DNA of 64,000 bases, from the NCBI RefSeq assembly GCF_000616095.1, contig NZ_BAMS01000003.1:372001-436000 (forward strand), given 5' to 3'. Shown here piece after piece: positions 1-11,297 of this stretch. The stretch is from Sneathiella glossodoripedis JCM 23214 (GTDB lineage Bacteria > Pseudomonadota > Alphaproteobacteria > Sneathiellales > Sneathiellaceae). The translations under genes were made by a program, and so were the position numbers. The notes beneath the pieces were generated by a model that worked only from the letters and a program-made list of their open reading frames with translations, searched no databases and was not told where the DNA came from. Positions within the stretch are counted from its first letter, which is position 1; each line of letters starts with the position of its first letter.

Positions 1-1190
1 GGGGAACCAGCAGCGATGTTGGCGTCGTGCAGAATGGCATACCACAAGTTACATCTGAACTGGATCTGGAATACGGCTTGCCCATTCATGTCCCTATGGT
101 TGATGTGCACACAATTGGGGCGGGCGGTGGCTCGATTGCCTATCTGAATGAGGCAGGTCTGTTGGAGGTGGGGCCGAGAAGCGCTGGCGCCATGCCGGGA
201 CCAATCTGCTATGGGCGCGGTGGTCGTGAACCCACAATTACAGATGCCAACCTGTTACTTCGCAGACTTGATCCCGAAGCTTTGCTGTCTGTTGAAAGTT
301 CCGTTTCTATTTCTGAAATTGAACAGATTTTTGAAAAGAAAATTGGACGTTTTCTGGGCATGAACGCGCTGGAAGTTGCGGATGCAATATTGAAAATCGC
401 GAATAACAAAATGGCGGGTGCCATACGGATGGTTAGCCTCTCCAAAGGGCTGGATCCGCGAGATTTTGCGTTATTTGCGTTTGGCGGCGCAGGTCCTCTT
501 CACGGAGTCTCTCTTGCAAGGGAACTTGGAATTCCGAAAGTCGTTTTGCCTGCCAGACCAGGAATAACCAATGCGCTTGGGTGTGTTGTTTCTGATCTGA
601 GGCATGATTTTGTAAATACGATCAATTGCCCATTACAATCGCTTGATATTGAGGAGGTACGCAGCCTAATTCGCTCACAAATCCAGCAAGGGCTGTCGGC
701 GCTTGAAAAAGACAACATAGTGGTTTCGAAACAGGCTTTTGTGTTTTCTGCAGATATGCAGTTTCAAGGACAAAGCCACATTTTACCGGTCACGATCAGC
801 GGACCTGATGTTACCCTTGAAGAATTGCAAAGCCGTTTCGATGAGGTTTATTGGACGCGTTTTGGTGTGGAACTTCCGGAAATAAGAGCTGTTCTGGTAA
901 ATGTGCACACTGCGGTTATCGGGCGTCGTGAAAGCGTGGATCTGGCAATGTTAAAAAGCAACACTCCTGCCGCGACGCTGGAGCAAGCTGTTGTATCCGA
1001 CCGCCCTATCCTGTTTGACGGTAAATGGCATGTAACTCAAATTTATGAGCGTGAGAGGTTACCAGACCAATTCAGATTGCAGGGGCCGGCCATTATTACT
1101 CAGTTGGATACAACAAGTGTCATAGAGCCCGGTTGCACAGTAGTTCAGGACGATTACGGGAACCTGATCGTGGAGATTTCCAATGAGTGA
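1..1190 (+). CDS. hyuA: Hydantoinase/5-oxoprolinase A subunit, C-terminal part (cut by window edge)
   Basis: The frame is open from the left edge and begins inside the conserved GTSSDV motif of the HyuA/N-methylhydantoinase A family, followed by the family signature HTIGAGGGSIA. Only about 395 C-terminal residues of a roughly 680-residue protein are present, so the start lies outside the window. The family opens hydantoin or 5-oxoproline rings, usually as an A-B pair and often with ATP, in the cytoplasm. Later landmarks are a glycine-rich FGGAGPLHG stretch and an ending typical of full-length A subunits. Its stop overlaps the start of hyuB by 8 bases, so the two are translationally coupled. 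The exact substrate (hydantoin, N-methylhydantoin, oxoproline, acetone) cannot be read from the sequence. Confidence 0.9.
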   Translation, partial: GTSSDVGVVQNGIPQVTSELDLEYGLPIHVPMVDVHTIGAGGGSIAYLNEAGLLEVGPRSAGAMPGPICYGRGGREPTITDANLLLRRLDPEALLSVESSVSISEIEQIFEKKIGRFLGMNALEVADAILKIANNKMAGAIRMVSLSKGLDPRDFALFAFGGAGPLHGVSLARELGIPKVVLPARPGITNALGCVVSDLRHDFVNTINCPLQSLDIEEVRSLIRSQIQQGLSALEKDNIVVSKQAFVFSADMQFQGQSHILPVTISGPDVTLEELQSRFDEVYWTRFGVELPEIRAVLVNVHTAVIGRRESVDLAMLKSNTPAATLEQAVVSDRPILFDGKWHVTQIYERERLPDQFRLQGPAIITQLDTTSVIEPGCTVVQDDYGNLIVEISNE

Positions 1191-2915
1191 GCTAGATCCA
1201 ATCACCCTTTCGGTTATTCAAAATGGCCTGGTTCAGGTTTGCAACGAAATGGACCTTGCTTTTGTACGGGCTGCTTTCAGTCCTGTAATATCAGAAGCGC
1301 TGGATCGCTCAGATGGCATATATGCAGCAGACACGGGTGAATTGATTGCGCAAGGTGAGCTGGGTTTACCTGTTTTTGTTGGTACAATGCAGTTCTCCAC
1401 TCAAGCAGTGATTGAGCGGGCGAAAGACGTACAGCCTGGTGACATTTATATCGTCAACGACCCTTATTTGGGTGGTACGCATCTTATGGATGTTAAATTT
1501 GTAAAACCATTTTTCTATAGGGGGAAACTATGGTCATGGCTCGCCAATACTGGCCATTGGCCTGATTTTGGCGGTGCTGTTCCTGGAGCTTTTCTGCCAA
1601 TGCAACGGAGGTTGAGCAAGAAGGGTTGCGACTTCCACCAGTAAAACTTTTCAAAGAAGGCAAGCTTGATCAGGAAATCCTTTCGATCGTGCTATCAAAT
1701 ATCCGAATTTCTGATCAGCGAATAGGTGACATAAAAGCTCAATCTGCAGCACTGCATGTTGGAGAGCAACGCTTGACCGAATTACTCGATCGATATGGAG
1801 AGGACACAGTTACGCAAGCAATTGGTGAGTTGAAGTGCCGTGCAAGGCAGCAAATGCGCCGCAAAATTAGCGATATACCTGATGGCACATATGAAGGGAT
1901 ATCCTATGTGGATTCCGATGGTGTTGTCGATGAGCCCCTTCGTATTTGTATGAAGGTTACCGTTGAAGGCGAAGAGATGCGATTTGACATGTCAAATTCC
2001 AGCCCGCCGTGTATGGGGCCGATGAACTCTGTTCTGGCGACTACAAAATCCTCTATCTATCTTGCCATAAAACATATCTTTCCTGATGTTCCCATAAATG
2101 CAGGAACTTTTGAGCCCCTTGTTATCAATGATCCTGAGGGAACTTTTCTCTATGCCAAATATCCGCGCCCGGTTTCTGGATGCGCGGCAGAAGTCAGCCA
2201 ACGTATCGCGGAAGCGGTTTTTAATGCATTGGTTGACGTTATGCGGGAAGAGTTGTTTGCAGCGCCTGCAGGAACTTCTGGCAACCTGGCAATTGGAGGG
2301 TATGATCCTGAGCGGGATAAGTCCTATGTCATGTATGTGATATCTGGTGGAGGGTACGGAGGGTATTCGGGTGCTGATGGATTGACCAATGGCTGTTCCA
2401 CAATCGGTATTTCCAAAACGACACCGATTGAGGTCATGGAGCAATATTACCCGGTTCTGTTTGAGGAGTATTCACTTCACGAAGGCTCTGGTGGCGCTGG
2501 CCAGTTCAGGGGTGGGTTTGGTGTGAATTATACTTTGCAATTACGTCGGGGAGAAGCGCGTGCGTCGATGGTGATGGATCACGGAAGATATGGGCCATCC
2601 GGCGCTTTGGGTGGGAGTGATGGCGGTACCAACAAAGTGACCGTTTTTACGGCAAATAAATCCTATACTCCTCCGCATTTATCCAAGGATCAGGATATTC
2701 ATATTCAGCAGGGTGATAAGATCGCCATATCCACACCGGGTGGAGGCGGTTTTGGAAAGCCGTGGTTACGTGATCCCCAGCGTGTAGAGCAAGATGTAGA
2801 GCTTGGATATTATACGCCCAAGCAGGCCGAAGACTTATTCTACGTTGTATTCGACAAAGACAGCTTGAAAATTGATGGAGACGCAACCGCACATCTTAGG
2901 CAGCGTTTTTGTTAG
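1183..2915 (+). CDS. hyuB: Hydantoinase/5-oxoprolinase B subunit (one frameshift)
   Basis: This is the B subunit partner of the upstream HyuA. It starts MSELDPITLSVIQNGL and carries family blocks such as DPYLGGTHLMDVK, GGSGGAGQFRGG and STPGGGGFGKP. The frame breaks near base 1590: the run TTTT in the codons for GAF should be TTTTT, which restores GAFSANATEVEQEG and leads into LRLPPVKLFKEGKLD. With one base restored the gene is 1734 nt, 577 residues, normal for the family. The downstream half therefore is not a separate gene. The 3' end overlaps the convergent transporter gene by 20 bases. I regard the frameshift as a probable sequence error, because many similar ones occur in the window. Confidence 0.9.
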
Positions 2916-3876
2916 AGTTAAAGCGCTTTAAAAATGCCTGGATGGGGGTTGCAATCAATCCTTTGGGAAACAGAACGACACTGACCATAAAAAGAAAGCC
3001 AAGTATCAGGAGCCAGTAATCACCGAACAGTTCGGAAAGCCAGTTTTCCGCAAGCCGGGTTGCGATAGCTCCCAAAAAGGCTGCGATTAATAGCTCTTTA
3101 CCGCCCAATGCAACCCAAATCAAAACTTCGGTAGATAAAGTAAAGCCAATAAGGGTGGGAGATGCAAACCCATCCAACGTCACGAATAACGCACCCGCAA
3201 GGCCGGCTATGGCAGCGCTTAAGCAAAATACTTTTAATTTGATCTGAAGAGGGCTGAAGCCAAAATATGTCAATCGCTCAGGATTTGTTCTTAGGGCGAT
3301 GAGTAGCGATCCGAAGTCAGATTTAACAAGCCATCCCAGTAATAGCGTAATACAAAAAACTATCGACCATAGAATATAGAAAGCGGGTCGGCTGTCCCAG
3401 ATTTCCAGATCGTAACTAAAAAGACCAAGATTAATTGGGGGGATATCAAGGAGGCCATTGTAACCCCCGAGTGCATACCAATTACTCATTAAACGCTCCA
3501 GTACCATGGCTATGGCGAGCGTAATAATTGCCAGATAGGGTCCATTTATTCCCTTACCGGCGAAAAGAAAAGAACCCAAAAGGGCAGCAAAGGCTGCCGC
3601 AGCCATACAGGCAAGAGAAAGACCCAGATAAAAATTGGCAGGAACAGGGGATAACATGCCCTTGGTGCTAACGGCCATAACATAGGCGCCGATGCCAAAA
3701 AAAATGGCCTGTCCAAAACACAGAATTCCGCCGTAACCCCAAACAAGTGACAGGGATAACGCAAACAGGCCATATATCAGATAATAATTTAACTGACCTG
3801 TCCAGTAGTCAGACAGGATCAGAGGCATCACTGCGAGCAGGGCGAAGGTGAAAATTATAAAAAGGTTATTTTTCAT
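2896..3876 (-). CDS. ABC transporter permease, UrtC/LivM family
   Basis: This is an inner-membrane permease of the branched-chain amino acid/urea type, 326 residues from ATG 3876; an adjacent GTG at 3879 is possible, and longer upstream extensions are not family-like. About ten hydrophobic segments are visible, with the LivM/UrtC block YGLFALSLSLVWGYGGILCFGQAIFFGIGAY near residues 28-58 and a conserved cytoplasmic EAA-like region around the ALRTNPERLTYFGF segment. It overlaps the preceding UrtB/LivH gene by 11 bases and is the last gene of a four-gene minus-strand operon. The ATPase partner has a UrtD-like signature, which argues for an amide, urea or hydantoin-type solute rather than leucine. 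That assignment is inferred. Confidence 0.88.
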   Translation of the reverse strand: MKNNLFIIFTFALLAVMPLILSDYWTGQLNYYLIYGLFALSLSLVWGYGGILCFGQAIFFGIGAYVMAVSTKGMLSPVPANFYLGLSLACMAAAAFAALLGSFLFAGKGINGPYLAIITLAIAMVLERLMSNWYALGGYNGLLDIPPINLGLFSYDLEIWDSRPAFYILWSIVFCITLLLGWLVKSDFGSLLIALRTNPERLTYFGFSPLQIKLKVFCLSAAIAGLAGALFVTLDGFASPTLIGFTLSTEVLIWVALGGKELLIAAFLGAIATRLAENWLSELFGDYWLLILGFLFMVSVVLFPKGLIATPIQAFLKRFNSNKNAA

Positions 3877-4723
3877 CACGCTCCCCCAACAGACCCGATG
3901 GTCGCATTCGAATAATGATAATTGCCAGAATGAAGACCGCGATTTGTGCAGCGACAGGGGAGACCCAGACACTGAGCAGGCTGTTAGTTCCGCCGATGGC
4001 ACCAGCACCGGCAAGAACTCCCGCAAGTGGCCCGGTTCCGCCGACCAGAATGGATAAAAATCCGGGAACGAGGTAACCTAAACCCATCTGTGGATCTACA
4101 CTGATTGTTGGTGCGATAAGAGCTCCTGCAAGTCCCGCCAATGCGGTACCAAAAACAAAACTCCATCGGTAAATTCGCCGTGTATTGATTCCCAAAGTCT
4201 CGGACGTATGGGGGCGTGCAATTACGGCCCGTGCCATCAAGCCAAAGTCGGTTTTCAGAAAAATCCAGAAAGTTGCGATAATCATGAAAAGTGAAGCAGC
4301 CATGATAAACAAGCGATAAATTGGATAGGAGAAATCGCCGATTGAAAAGCTTTCGTCTACAGGTGCAGAAACACTTTGAGCCTCGGGGCCAAAGACCAGA
4401 ACAATTGCTTGCTTCAGGGCAATAGATAACCCCCATGTGGCCAAAATCGTATCCAGTGGTCTTTGATAAATATGGCGAATGAGAAGGGTTTCTATCAGCA
4501 GACCTATGAAAGCAACCATTATGGGTGCCAATACAAGACCAAGCCAGAAAGGCAGATTATGACTTTGGCACAGGACCATAACATAGGCCCCAATCATGAA
4601 TAGTTCGCCATGGGCCATGTTTATAACGCCCATCATTCCAAATACGATCATCAGTCCTAGAGCGATCATGATCAGGATTAAAATATAAGAGCTTGCGTCC
4701 ACTAGTGGTATGATTATGTCCAT
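3866..4723 (-). CDS. ABC transporter permease, UrtB/LivH family
   Basis: This is the second inner-membrane permease of the Urt/Liv-type importer, 285 residues with about eight membrane segments. The N-terminal stretch ALGLMIVFGMMGVINMAHGE is the hallmark of LivH/UrtB, and LVGGTGPLAGVLAGAGAIGG near the C terminus is the other conserved block. It pairs with the UrtC/LivM-like permease downstream, which it overlaps by 11 bases. It follows the UrtE/LivF-like ATPase with a 7-base gap. The length and motifs are normal and there is no sign of damage. Confidence 0.9.
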   Translation of the reverse strand: MDIIIPLVDASSYILILIMIALGLMIVFGMMGVINMAHGELFMIGAYVMVLCQSHNLPFWLGLVLAPIMVAFIGLLIETLLIRHIYQRPLDTILATWGLSIALKQAIVLVFGPEAQSVSAPVDESFSIGDFSYPIYRLFIMAASLFMIIATFWIFLKTDFGLMARAVIARPHTSETLGINTRRIYRWSFVFGTALAGLAGALIAPTISVDPQMGLGYLVPGFLSILVGGTGPLAGVLAGAGAIGGTNSLLSVWVSPVAAQIAVFILAIIIIRMRPSGLLGERDEK

Positions 4724-4730
4724 GTTAGCC

Positions 4731-5432
4731 TCATACGCTCAGGTATGTTCTGAGTTTTTCGTCGCTGTTCCTCAGCTCTTCTTTACCCACGGTTTCCCTG
4801 ATTTCTCCGTTTTCCATAAAATGAATGTGATCCGCCATCGTCATCACCATGTCGACATTCTGCTCAACCAGAAGAATGGTCAGCCCTGTTGATAGCGCGA
4901 TCTTTTTAAGGCGGGTTGCGATTTCATGAACGATACTGGGTTGAATGCCTTCACTGGGCTCATCCAACAGGATGATTTCTGGCCGTCCTATTAACGTTCT
5001 GGCAATTGCCAGCATTTGTTGCTGTCCCCCTGAAAGGGTTCCGGCTTTTTGCGATGATCTTTCCTGCAAAACAGGAAACCACTCGTAAATTTGTGGCAAG
5101 AGTTGCAGGTTTTCTTTGCTTGACCCCAATGCGGAGAGACGAAGATTTTCCAGCACAGTCAGTTTGTCGAAGACTTCCCGACCTTGTGGTACATATCCCA
5201 GTTTCTTGTGAGCAATCTGGTGAGTTGGAAGGGAGTGAATAGGGACAGCATTGAAGAATATTTCACCGCTTTGTGCCCGAACTAGCCCCATTATCGTTTT
5301 CAGGAGAGTCGTCTTGCCCATTCCGTTGCGGCCCATAATGGCGCTTACTCCACCGGGTGCAATTGTGCAATTTAGCTCTTTTAGTACGGTAGCCTCTCCA
5401 TAGCCGCTGACCAGATTTTTAATCTCAAGCAT
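4731..5432 (-). CDS. ABC transporter ATP-binding protein, UrtE/LivF family
   Basis: This is a nucleotide-binding subunit of the importer, 233 residues from ATG 5432; an in-frame start at 5453 is also possible. Visible motifs are Walker A (GRNGMGKTT), signature LSGGQQQMLAIAR, Walker B (IILLDEPSEGIQPS) and an H-loop-type segment. The EGIQPSIV sequence after Walker B is typical of LivF/UrtE proteins. With the preferred start the gene overlaps the end of the preceding UrtD-like gene by 8 bases, which indicates translational coupling. It works as a heterodimer with that protein to drive the two permeases. Confidence 0.9.
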   Translation of the reverse strand: MLEIKNLVSGYGEATVLKELNCTIAPGGVSAIMGRNGMGKTTLLKTIMGLVRAQSGEIFFNAVPIHSLPTHQIAHKKLGYVPQGREVFDKLTVLENLRLSALGSSKENLQLLPQIYEWFPVLQERSSQKAGTLSGGQQQMLAIARTLIGRPEIILLDEPSEGIQPSIVHEIATRLKKIALSTGLTILLVEQNVDMVMTMADHIHFMENGEIRETVGKEELRNSDEKLRTYLSV

Positions 5433-6159
5433 GAAAGTCTCCGGCTTTACCAAAATATAATTCCTGAACTTCTGTATCCTGACGAATTTCCAGAAAATTC
5501 CCTGACTTCAGTAAAGTTCCACTGCTCATGACATGCAAAGGACAATTCAACCGTTCAATAAATCCGATATCATGTTCAATAACCAACACGGTGGCGTTGT
5601 TATTGGCATTAATGCTCTTGATCAGGTCGGCTGTTTGCTCTGTTTCCGACAGACTCATGCCTGCCGTTGGTTCATCCAACAAAATGACACGGGGAGACTG
5701 ACTAAGGATCATAGCAATTTCCAGCCACTGCTTTTCCCCATGAGAGAGTTCACTGCCCAAATCGTATTTTCGGTGGGCTAGTTTGGTTAGTTCCAGTATC
5801 TGCTGTACTGTCCAACTTGGCCCTTCGCTGGCAAATCGAGATTTGCGAAGGGTGGGCAGGTGAATGTTTTGCATAACCGTCAGGTCATCAAAAATAGAAG
5901 GTACCTGGAATTTCCGTCCGACACCGTGCCGGGCGATTTCGGTCGCGGTCATATTTTCCAGATGAACTCCGTCCAATATAATTGTTCCAATATCAGGTTT
6001 CAGCGCACCGCAAATGAGATTGAATAATGTGGATTTTCCGCAGCCATTTGGTCCAATGATTGCTGTAAGTGATCCTTCCTCAATCGACAGGTTAAGGTTG
6101 TCGACTGCTTTTAGGCCTCCGAATCTCCGAGTAAGAGATATGATATCAAGAAACGACAT
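5425..6159 (-). CDS. ABC transporter ATP-binding protein, UrtD/LivG family
   Basis: This is the first gene of the minus-strand transporter operon and encodes 244 residues. It has Walker A GPNGCGKST, the sequence GVGRKFQVPSIFDDLTV, and the unusual signature LSHGEKQWLEIAM, which closely resembles UrtD of urea/short-chain amide transporters (LSHGQKQWLEIGM in the family as I know it) rather than classical LivG. Walker B is VILLDEPTAGMS, and the histidine switch follows in VIEHDIGFIE. This is the strongest hint that the importer handles urea-like, amide or ureide solutes, which fits the adjacent hydantoinase genes. Confidence 0.9.
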   Translation of the reverse strand: MSFLDIISLTRRFGGLKAVDNLNLSIEEGSLTAIIGPNGCGKSTLFNLICGALKPDIGTIILDGVHLENMTATEIARHGVGRKFQVPSIFDDLTVMQNIHLPTLRKSRFASEGPSWTVQQILELTKLAHRKYDLGSELSHGEKQWLEIAMILSQSPRVILLDEPTAGMSLSETEQTADLIKSINANNNATVLVIEHDIGFIERLNCPLHVMSSGTLLKSGNFLEIRQDTEVQELYFGKAGDFHA

Positions 6160-6411
6160 GTCGAGTACTCAAGGTCATAAGTGAGCGAACAGAAATCAAT
6201 TCTGATTTGTCAGTGATCAAATGAAAAAAATATAAGTGCACAAAAGAAACTGCCTATTTTTTAAACTGTTTTACATTTTTTCTACAGAATGTGGGTCTGA
6301 TTACTTGCCTTTATAGAGAAATTCGTCAACAAGAGGCCAACTCAAAACTGGATAATTTTCATTTTTTATGAAATATTATTGTTTGTAAACGAATAAAATC
6401 GGGGAACGGCA
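6160..6411 (+). promoter_or_regulatory. Divergent promoter region between transporter operon and binding-protein gene
   Basis: This 252-base AT-rich gap separates the minus-strand ABC operon from the plus-strand binding-protein gene, so it must carry both promoters. I see no convincing operator palindrome or riboswitch-like structure. The plus-strand gene has a GGGGAA ribosome-binding sequence just before its ATG. Confidence 0.45.
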
Positions 6412-7581
6412 ATGACTCAACTTTCAAGACGTAATTTTTTGGTAACGAGTAGTGCAGCGATAGCGGTGAGCAGTTTCGCCATGCCAGCTATTTCCGCAGG
6501 AAAAACCATCAAAATTGGCGCGGTGCAGCCATTCTCCGGAGGGCTGGAGCTGTTTGGTAAGCAGGCGCAGATGGGACTTGACCTTGCAGCAGCAGAGATA
6601 AATGCAGCTGGCGGTATATTGGGCCATCAAGTGGAAATTTTATACGAAGACAATAAAACGGATCCAAAGACATCTGTTGAGCGCGCTCGAAAGGTAATTC
6701 AGCGCGATGAAGTTATCGCTGTGTCGGGACCTATTACATCTGCAGCCCGTGATGCCATGGCAGGAACTGTGAAGCGGCTTAAGACCCCTCTGTTGTATGC
6801 GACAAATTACGAAGGTGGGATCTGTGATCGATATCTGTTTTCTTTCAATACAGTCCCCAATCAGGATACCGCACCCCTTATTCCGTACTTGAAAGACATT
6901 GGGGTTGGTGACAGCTATTACATGTTCGGTGCAGACTATGTCTGGCCGCGAAATATGTTCAAAGCTGCCAATGATATGATCAAGCAGATTGGCGGTACAT
7001 CGCTTGGAGAAGAGTATACGCCATTTGGTGTGAAGGATTTTTCCTCTGTTATTCGAAAAATCGCGGATTCCGGCGCTAAAATCCTGCTGTTTGCGCTGCC
7101 GGGTGCGGATGGTATTACCTTTATCAAGCAGGCCGAAGAATTTGGCTTGATGGACAAAGTGACAGTTGCATTTCTAGGATTTGCTGAAACGTATCTCGGC
7201 GCATTCGGTGCAGGTAAGGGAGAGGGGATGTATGCTGGACTTCCCATGGTCGCAAATTCCGAAGAAGCCGGTGTTCAGGATTTTGTCGCCAAAATCAAAA
7301 AACGCGAAGGTGCGGATGCAGTCGTATCATTTTATGTGATGACCCATTACAATTCTCTGATGGCGGTAAAGGCTGGTCTTGAAAGAGCAGGAAAAGTGGA
7401 TCGGGAAGCACTGATTGATGGAATGTCTGGTTTGAGTTTTGACATTCCAACAGGCAAAGCGACGATCACGAAAGAAGACCATCACGTCGCAATGAATATG
7501 TATATTGGTAAAACTGAGGGCGGCACCCTAAATGTAGAAAAAGCACTGGGTGTTATTGAGCCTTCGAAACAGTGCGGCTAG
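6412..7581 (+). CDS. Periplasmic amide/urea/branched-chain-type substrate-binding protein
   Basis: This is the solute receptor for the divergent Urt/Liv-type importer, 389 residues of the type I periplasmic-binding fold (UrtA/AmiC/LivK superfamily). The N terminus has a twin-arginine motif (SRRNFLV) followed by a hydrophobic stretch ending near AISA-GK, so export by Tat is likely. The mature start TIKIGAVQPFSGGLELFGKQ and LAAAEINAAGGILGHQVEI are standard for the family. The ligand cannot be deduced; the neighbouring hyuAB and cysteine hydrolase suggest a hydantoin, ureide or nicotinamide-like amide. The cysteine hydrolase follows after 24 bases, probably in the same transcript. Confidence 0.9.
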   Translation: MTQLSRRNFLVTSSAAIAVSSFAMPAISAGKTIKIGAVQPFSGGLELFGKQAQMGLDLAAAEINAAGGILGHQVEILYEDNKTDPKTSVERARKVIQRDEVIAVSGPITSAARDAMAGTVKRLKTPLLYATNYEGGICDRYLFSFNTVPNQDTAPLIPYLKDIGVGDSYYMFGADYVWPRNMFKAANDMIKQIGGTSLGEEYTPFGVKDFSSVIRKIADSGAKILLFALPGADGITFIKQAEEFGLMDKVTVAFLGFAETYLGAFGAGKGEGMYAGLPMVANSEEAGVQDFVAKIKKREGADAVVSFYVMTHYNSLMAVKAGLERAGKVDREALIDGMSGLSFDIPTGKATITKEDHHVAMNMYIGKTEGGTLNVEKALGVIEPSKQCG

Positions 7582-7605
7582 TAAATACAGACATGAGGCG
7601 AAACC

Positions 7606-8336
7606 ATGCAAAGTGAGGCGATTACATCAGCCATTGGCGAAATTATGCCAATTCAGTTGGCGGAATTGAAGGTGGGTCAGGATTGCAAGGCTGTGGGTCT
7701 TGTTATTGTTGATGAAGTAAATGGTTTCGCATCCGTCGGCGCTGGTAATCTGGCGCCGCCGGTTCCCAATGAACAGGTCTCAACAATGGTGGCGGAGACG
7801 AACCGATTGGCTCAGGAGTTTTCCAAATCAGGAAAGCCTATTCTTGCCTTTCTTGATACTCATGAACCGGGAAAGGCTGAGCCGCCATACCCCCCTCATT
7901 GTGAGGCTGGAACCGGAGAGGAAGAGCTGGTTCCTGAACTTAAATGGTTGGAGCGCGATCCACAGACAACGCTTGTTCGAAAAGATTGCATTAACGGATT
8001 TGTTGGAAGCATTGACGCTGACGGAGAAAATAAATTCGTGAATTGGGTAAACAAGAACGAGCTTTCGGATCTTATCGTTGTGGGGATCTGTACTGACATT
8101 TGTGTCATGGATTTCGTGCTTACCAGCTTAAGTGCGAGAAACCATGCATGATGCCAACGCTTCAAAATATACATGTCTATGATAAAGGCTGCTCCACTTA
8201 CGATCTGCCGATTGAGGTGGCTCGAGACGCGGGGCTGCCGGAGGTGGCCGCACATCCACAAAACATTACGCATTATATGGGACTGTACTTTATGGCCTCT
8301 CGAGGGGCTAATCTTGTTGGATCCATATCAGTATAA
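7606..8336 (+). CDS. Isochorismatase/nicotinamidase-like cysteine hydrolase (one frameshift)
   Basis: This is a cysteine hydrolase of the nicotinamidase/isochorismatase/N-carbamoylsarcosine amidase superfamily. The catalytic triad is visible: Asp in IVDEVNGF, Lys in VRKDCINGF and Cys in GICTDICVMDF. A DTHEP...PPHCEAGT segment resembles the metal-binding site and lid of nicotinamidases. The frame breaks at about base 8146, where GG has become G; restoring it gives SARNHGMMPTLQNIHVYDKG and a 243-residue protein. The upstream transporter and hyuAB allow two readings: nicotinamide-type deamidation, or hydrolysis of an N-carbamoyl product of hydantoinase. The PPHC motif favours a nicotinamidase-like enzyme. 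The frameshift is probably a sequence error. Confidence 0.82.
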
Positions 8337-8343
8337 ATCTGGC

Positions 8344-8362
8344 TTATTAATTCAATTAATAA
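8344..8362. repeat. AT-only perfect palindrome after hydrolase gene
   Basis: TTATTAATT is followed by C and then AATTAATAA, a 9-base perfect inverted repeat with a one-base centre, located 8 bases after the hydrolase stop. It could serve as a weak terminator, since TTTTGTTTATTTTTG follows shortly after, or as a regulator site for the phn genes. Its function is not known. Confidence 0.4.
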
Positions 8363-8488
8363 TATCGATTTTGTTTATTTTTGAACTGTTCCTATACTCA
8401 TCATAATTTTCGCGGGTAGACTATCGAAGTCACATAAGCTTCATTTACACCTGCCAGTATGGATAAAGACTGATAGAGGGACAGATTT

Positions 8489-9725
<1,237 letters not shown>

Positions 9726-9740
9726 CCGTTGGGGGGTGGG

Positions 9741-11173
9741 ATGAAGAGCAGGTTTCAAAAACGTGCTGAGTCAATGAGAATTGGCGGTGAAAAGGTTGAT
9801 GCGGATGGAACAATTGACGTGGTCCACCCATATTCTAACGAAGTGATTGGTACCATACCGACTGGACAAAAGGAACATGTTAGACGGGCATTCGAGATTG
9901 CAGCCAATTACAAACCTGCTTTAAGTCGGCATGACCGATATGCAATTCTTCAGAAGACTGCGGATTTACTCGTAGCTCGCAAAGAAGAGATTTCTGATGT
10001 CATTACCGCGGAAGCGGGCTTGTGTAAAAAGGATAGCTTGTACGAAGTGGGTCGCGCCTACGATGTATTCAGTCTTTCGGCACGGTTATGTATAGTTGAT
10101 GATGGAGAAATTTATTCTTGCGATATTACCCCTCACGGTAAAGAGCGGAAAATATTCACGCTGCGAGAGCCGTTGACAGCAATTAGTGCAATAACGCCTT
10201 TTAATCATCCTCTAAATCAGGTGGCGCATAAAGTAGCCCCTCAATTGCAACGAATAACTGTATGGTTCTTAAACCAACGGAGAAAACACCACTGACTGCT
10301 TTGTTGCTAGCAGATATTTTATATGAGGCAGGTCTACCACCAGAGATGTTTTCTGTGGTCACTGGCAGGCCCGAAGATATCGCCGATGAGATGCTTTTAA
10401 ATGAGCATGCGGAACTCGTGACTTTTACCGGAGGAGTTCCCATAGGCAAATATATCGCTGAGAAAGCAGGATATAAACGTAAGGTTTTGGAGCTTGGTGG
10501 GAATGACCCTTTGATCGTTCTTGACGATGCTGATCTCGATAAGGCAAGCGATCTGGCGGTGGCGGGCGCCTATAAAAATTCAGGTCAAAGATGCACAGCG
10601 GTTAAACGTATTCTTGTGGACAACAAGGTTGCCGATGAGTTTGTCAATCTGCTCGCTCAAAAAACCGCACAACTAAAATATGGTGACCCGTTTGACCTTG
10701 AAATGGATATGGGAACCGTGATTAATGAAGCTTCAGCAAAACTTTTTGAAAAACGAGTAAAGGATGCTGTGGCCAAGGGAGCTGAATTGGTTTTCGGCAA
10801 TAAACGCGAGGGGGCGTTGTATTCGCCAACTGTCGTTGATCATGTCCCTTACGACTGCGAACTTGTTCGCGAAGAAACATTTGGACCCGTGGCGCCAATT
10901 ATACGTTTTGAAACAGTTGATGAGGCAATTCGTATATCCAATTCAACGGCATTCGGTCTGTCGTCAGGTGTTTGTACGGATAGCTGGCCACTTATTCAAC
11001 GTTTTATCAAGGAATTGAATGTTGGAACGGTCAATATTTGGGAAGTGCCGGGATATCGGATTGAAATGTCGCCTTTTGGCGGAATTAAAGATTCAGGATT
11101 GGGGTACAAGGAAGGTGTCCTGGAAGCGATGAAGAGCTTTACGAATTTAAAGACTTACTCACTACCGTGGTAA
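9741..11173 (+). CDS. phnY: Phosphonoacetaldehyde dehydrogenase (one frameshift)
   Basis: This is an NAD-dependent aldehyde dehydrogenase that oxidises phosphonoacetaldehyde to phosphonoacetate, the substrate of the PhnA encoded just upstream. Motifs include LELGGNDP with the general-base Glu, and the catalytic Cys in [21 protein letters not shown] and the [13 protein letters not shown] tail are typical of the family. The frame breaks near 10237: one missing base before the [15 protein letters not shown] segment. Restoring it gives 477 residues. The ATG at 9741 follows a GGGGGGTGGG ribosome-binding run; a second ATG at 9774 (MRIGGEKV) is an alternative start. The specific substrate rests on the phnA neighbour, since the fold alone would only say aldehyde dehydrogenase. 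Confidence 0.87.
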
Positions 11174-11199
11174 AATAGAAAGAAACTACTTGATGAAAG

Positions 11200-11228
11200 C
11201 TGCACTCTTGCTGGGTGCAGTTTTTTTT
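11200..11228 (+). terminator. Rho-independent terminator after phnY
   Basis: CTGCAC (11200-11205), a 9-base loop, GTGCAG (11215-11220), then eight T residues. It lies 27 bases past the phnY stop and separates phnAY from the ABC transporter operon. Confidence 0.85.
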
Positions 11229-11297
11229 GTGTTCACATCAATTTTACAACACAGCTTTTTGTAAACCCGATACAGTGTAGGAACTTGCGAAAGGGGA

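Noticed and set aside
1992-2444. Minus-strand open frame opposite hyuB
   Set aside because: It has no recognisable protein features and is a shadow of hyuB; many similar shadows occur over other genes.
1183-2915. Two separate hydantoinase B genes
   Set aside because: The parts match consecutive segments of one protein; a single missing T explains the split.
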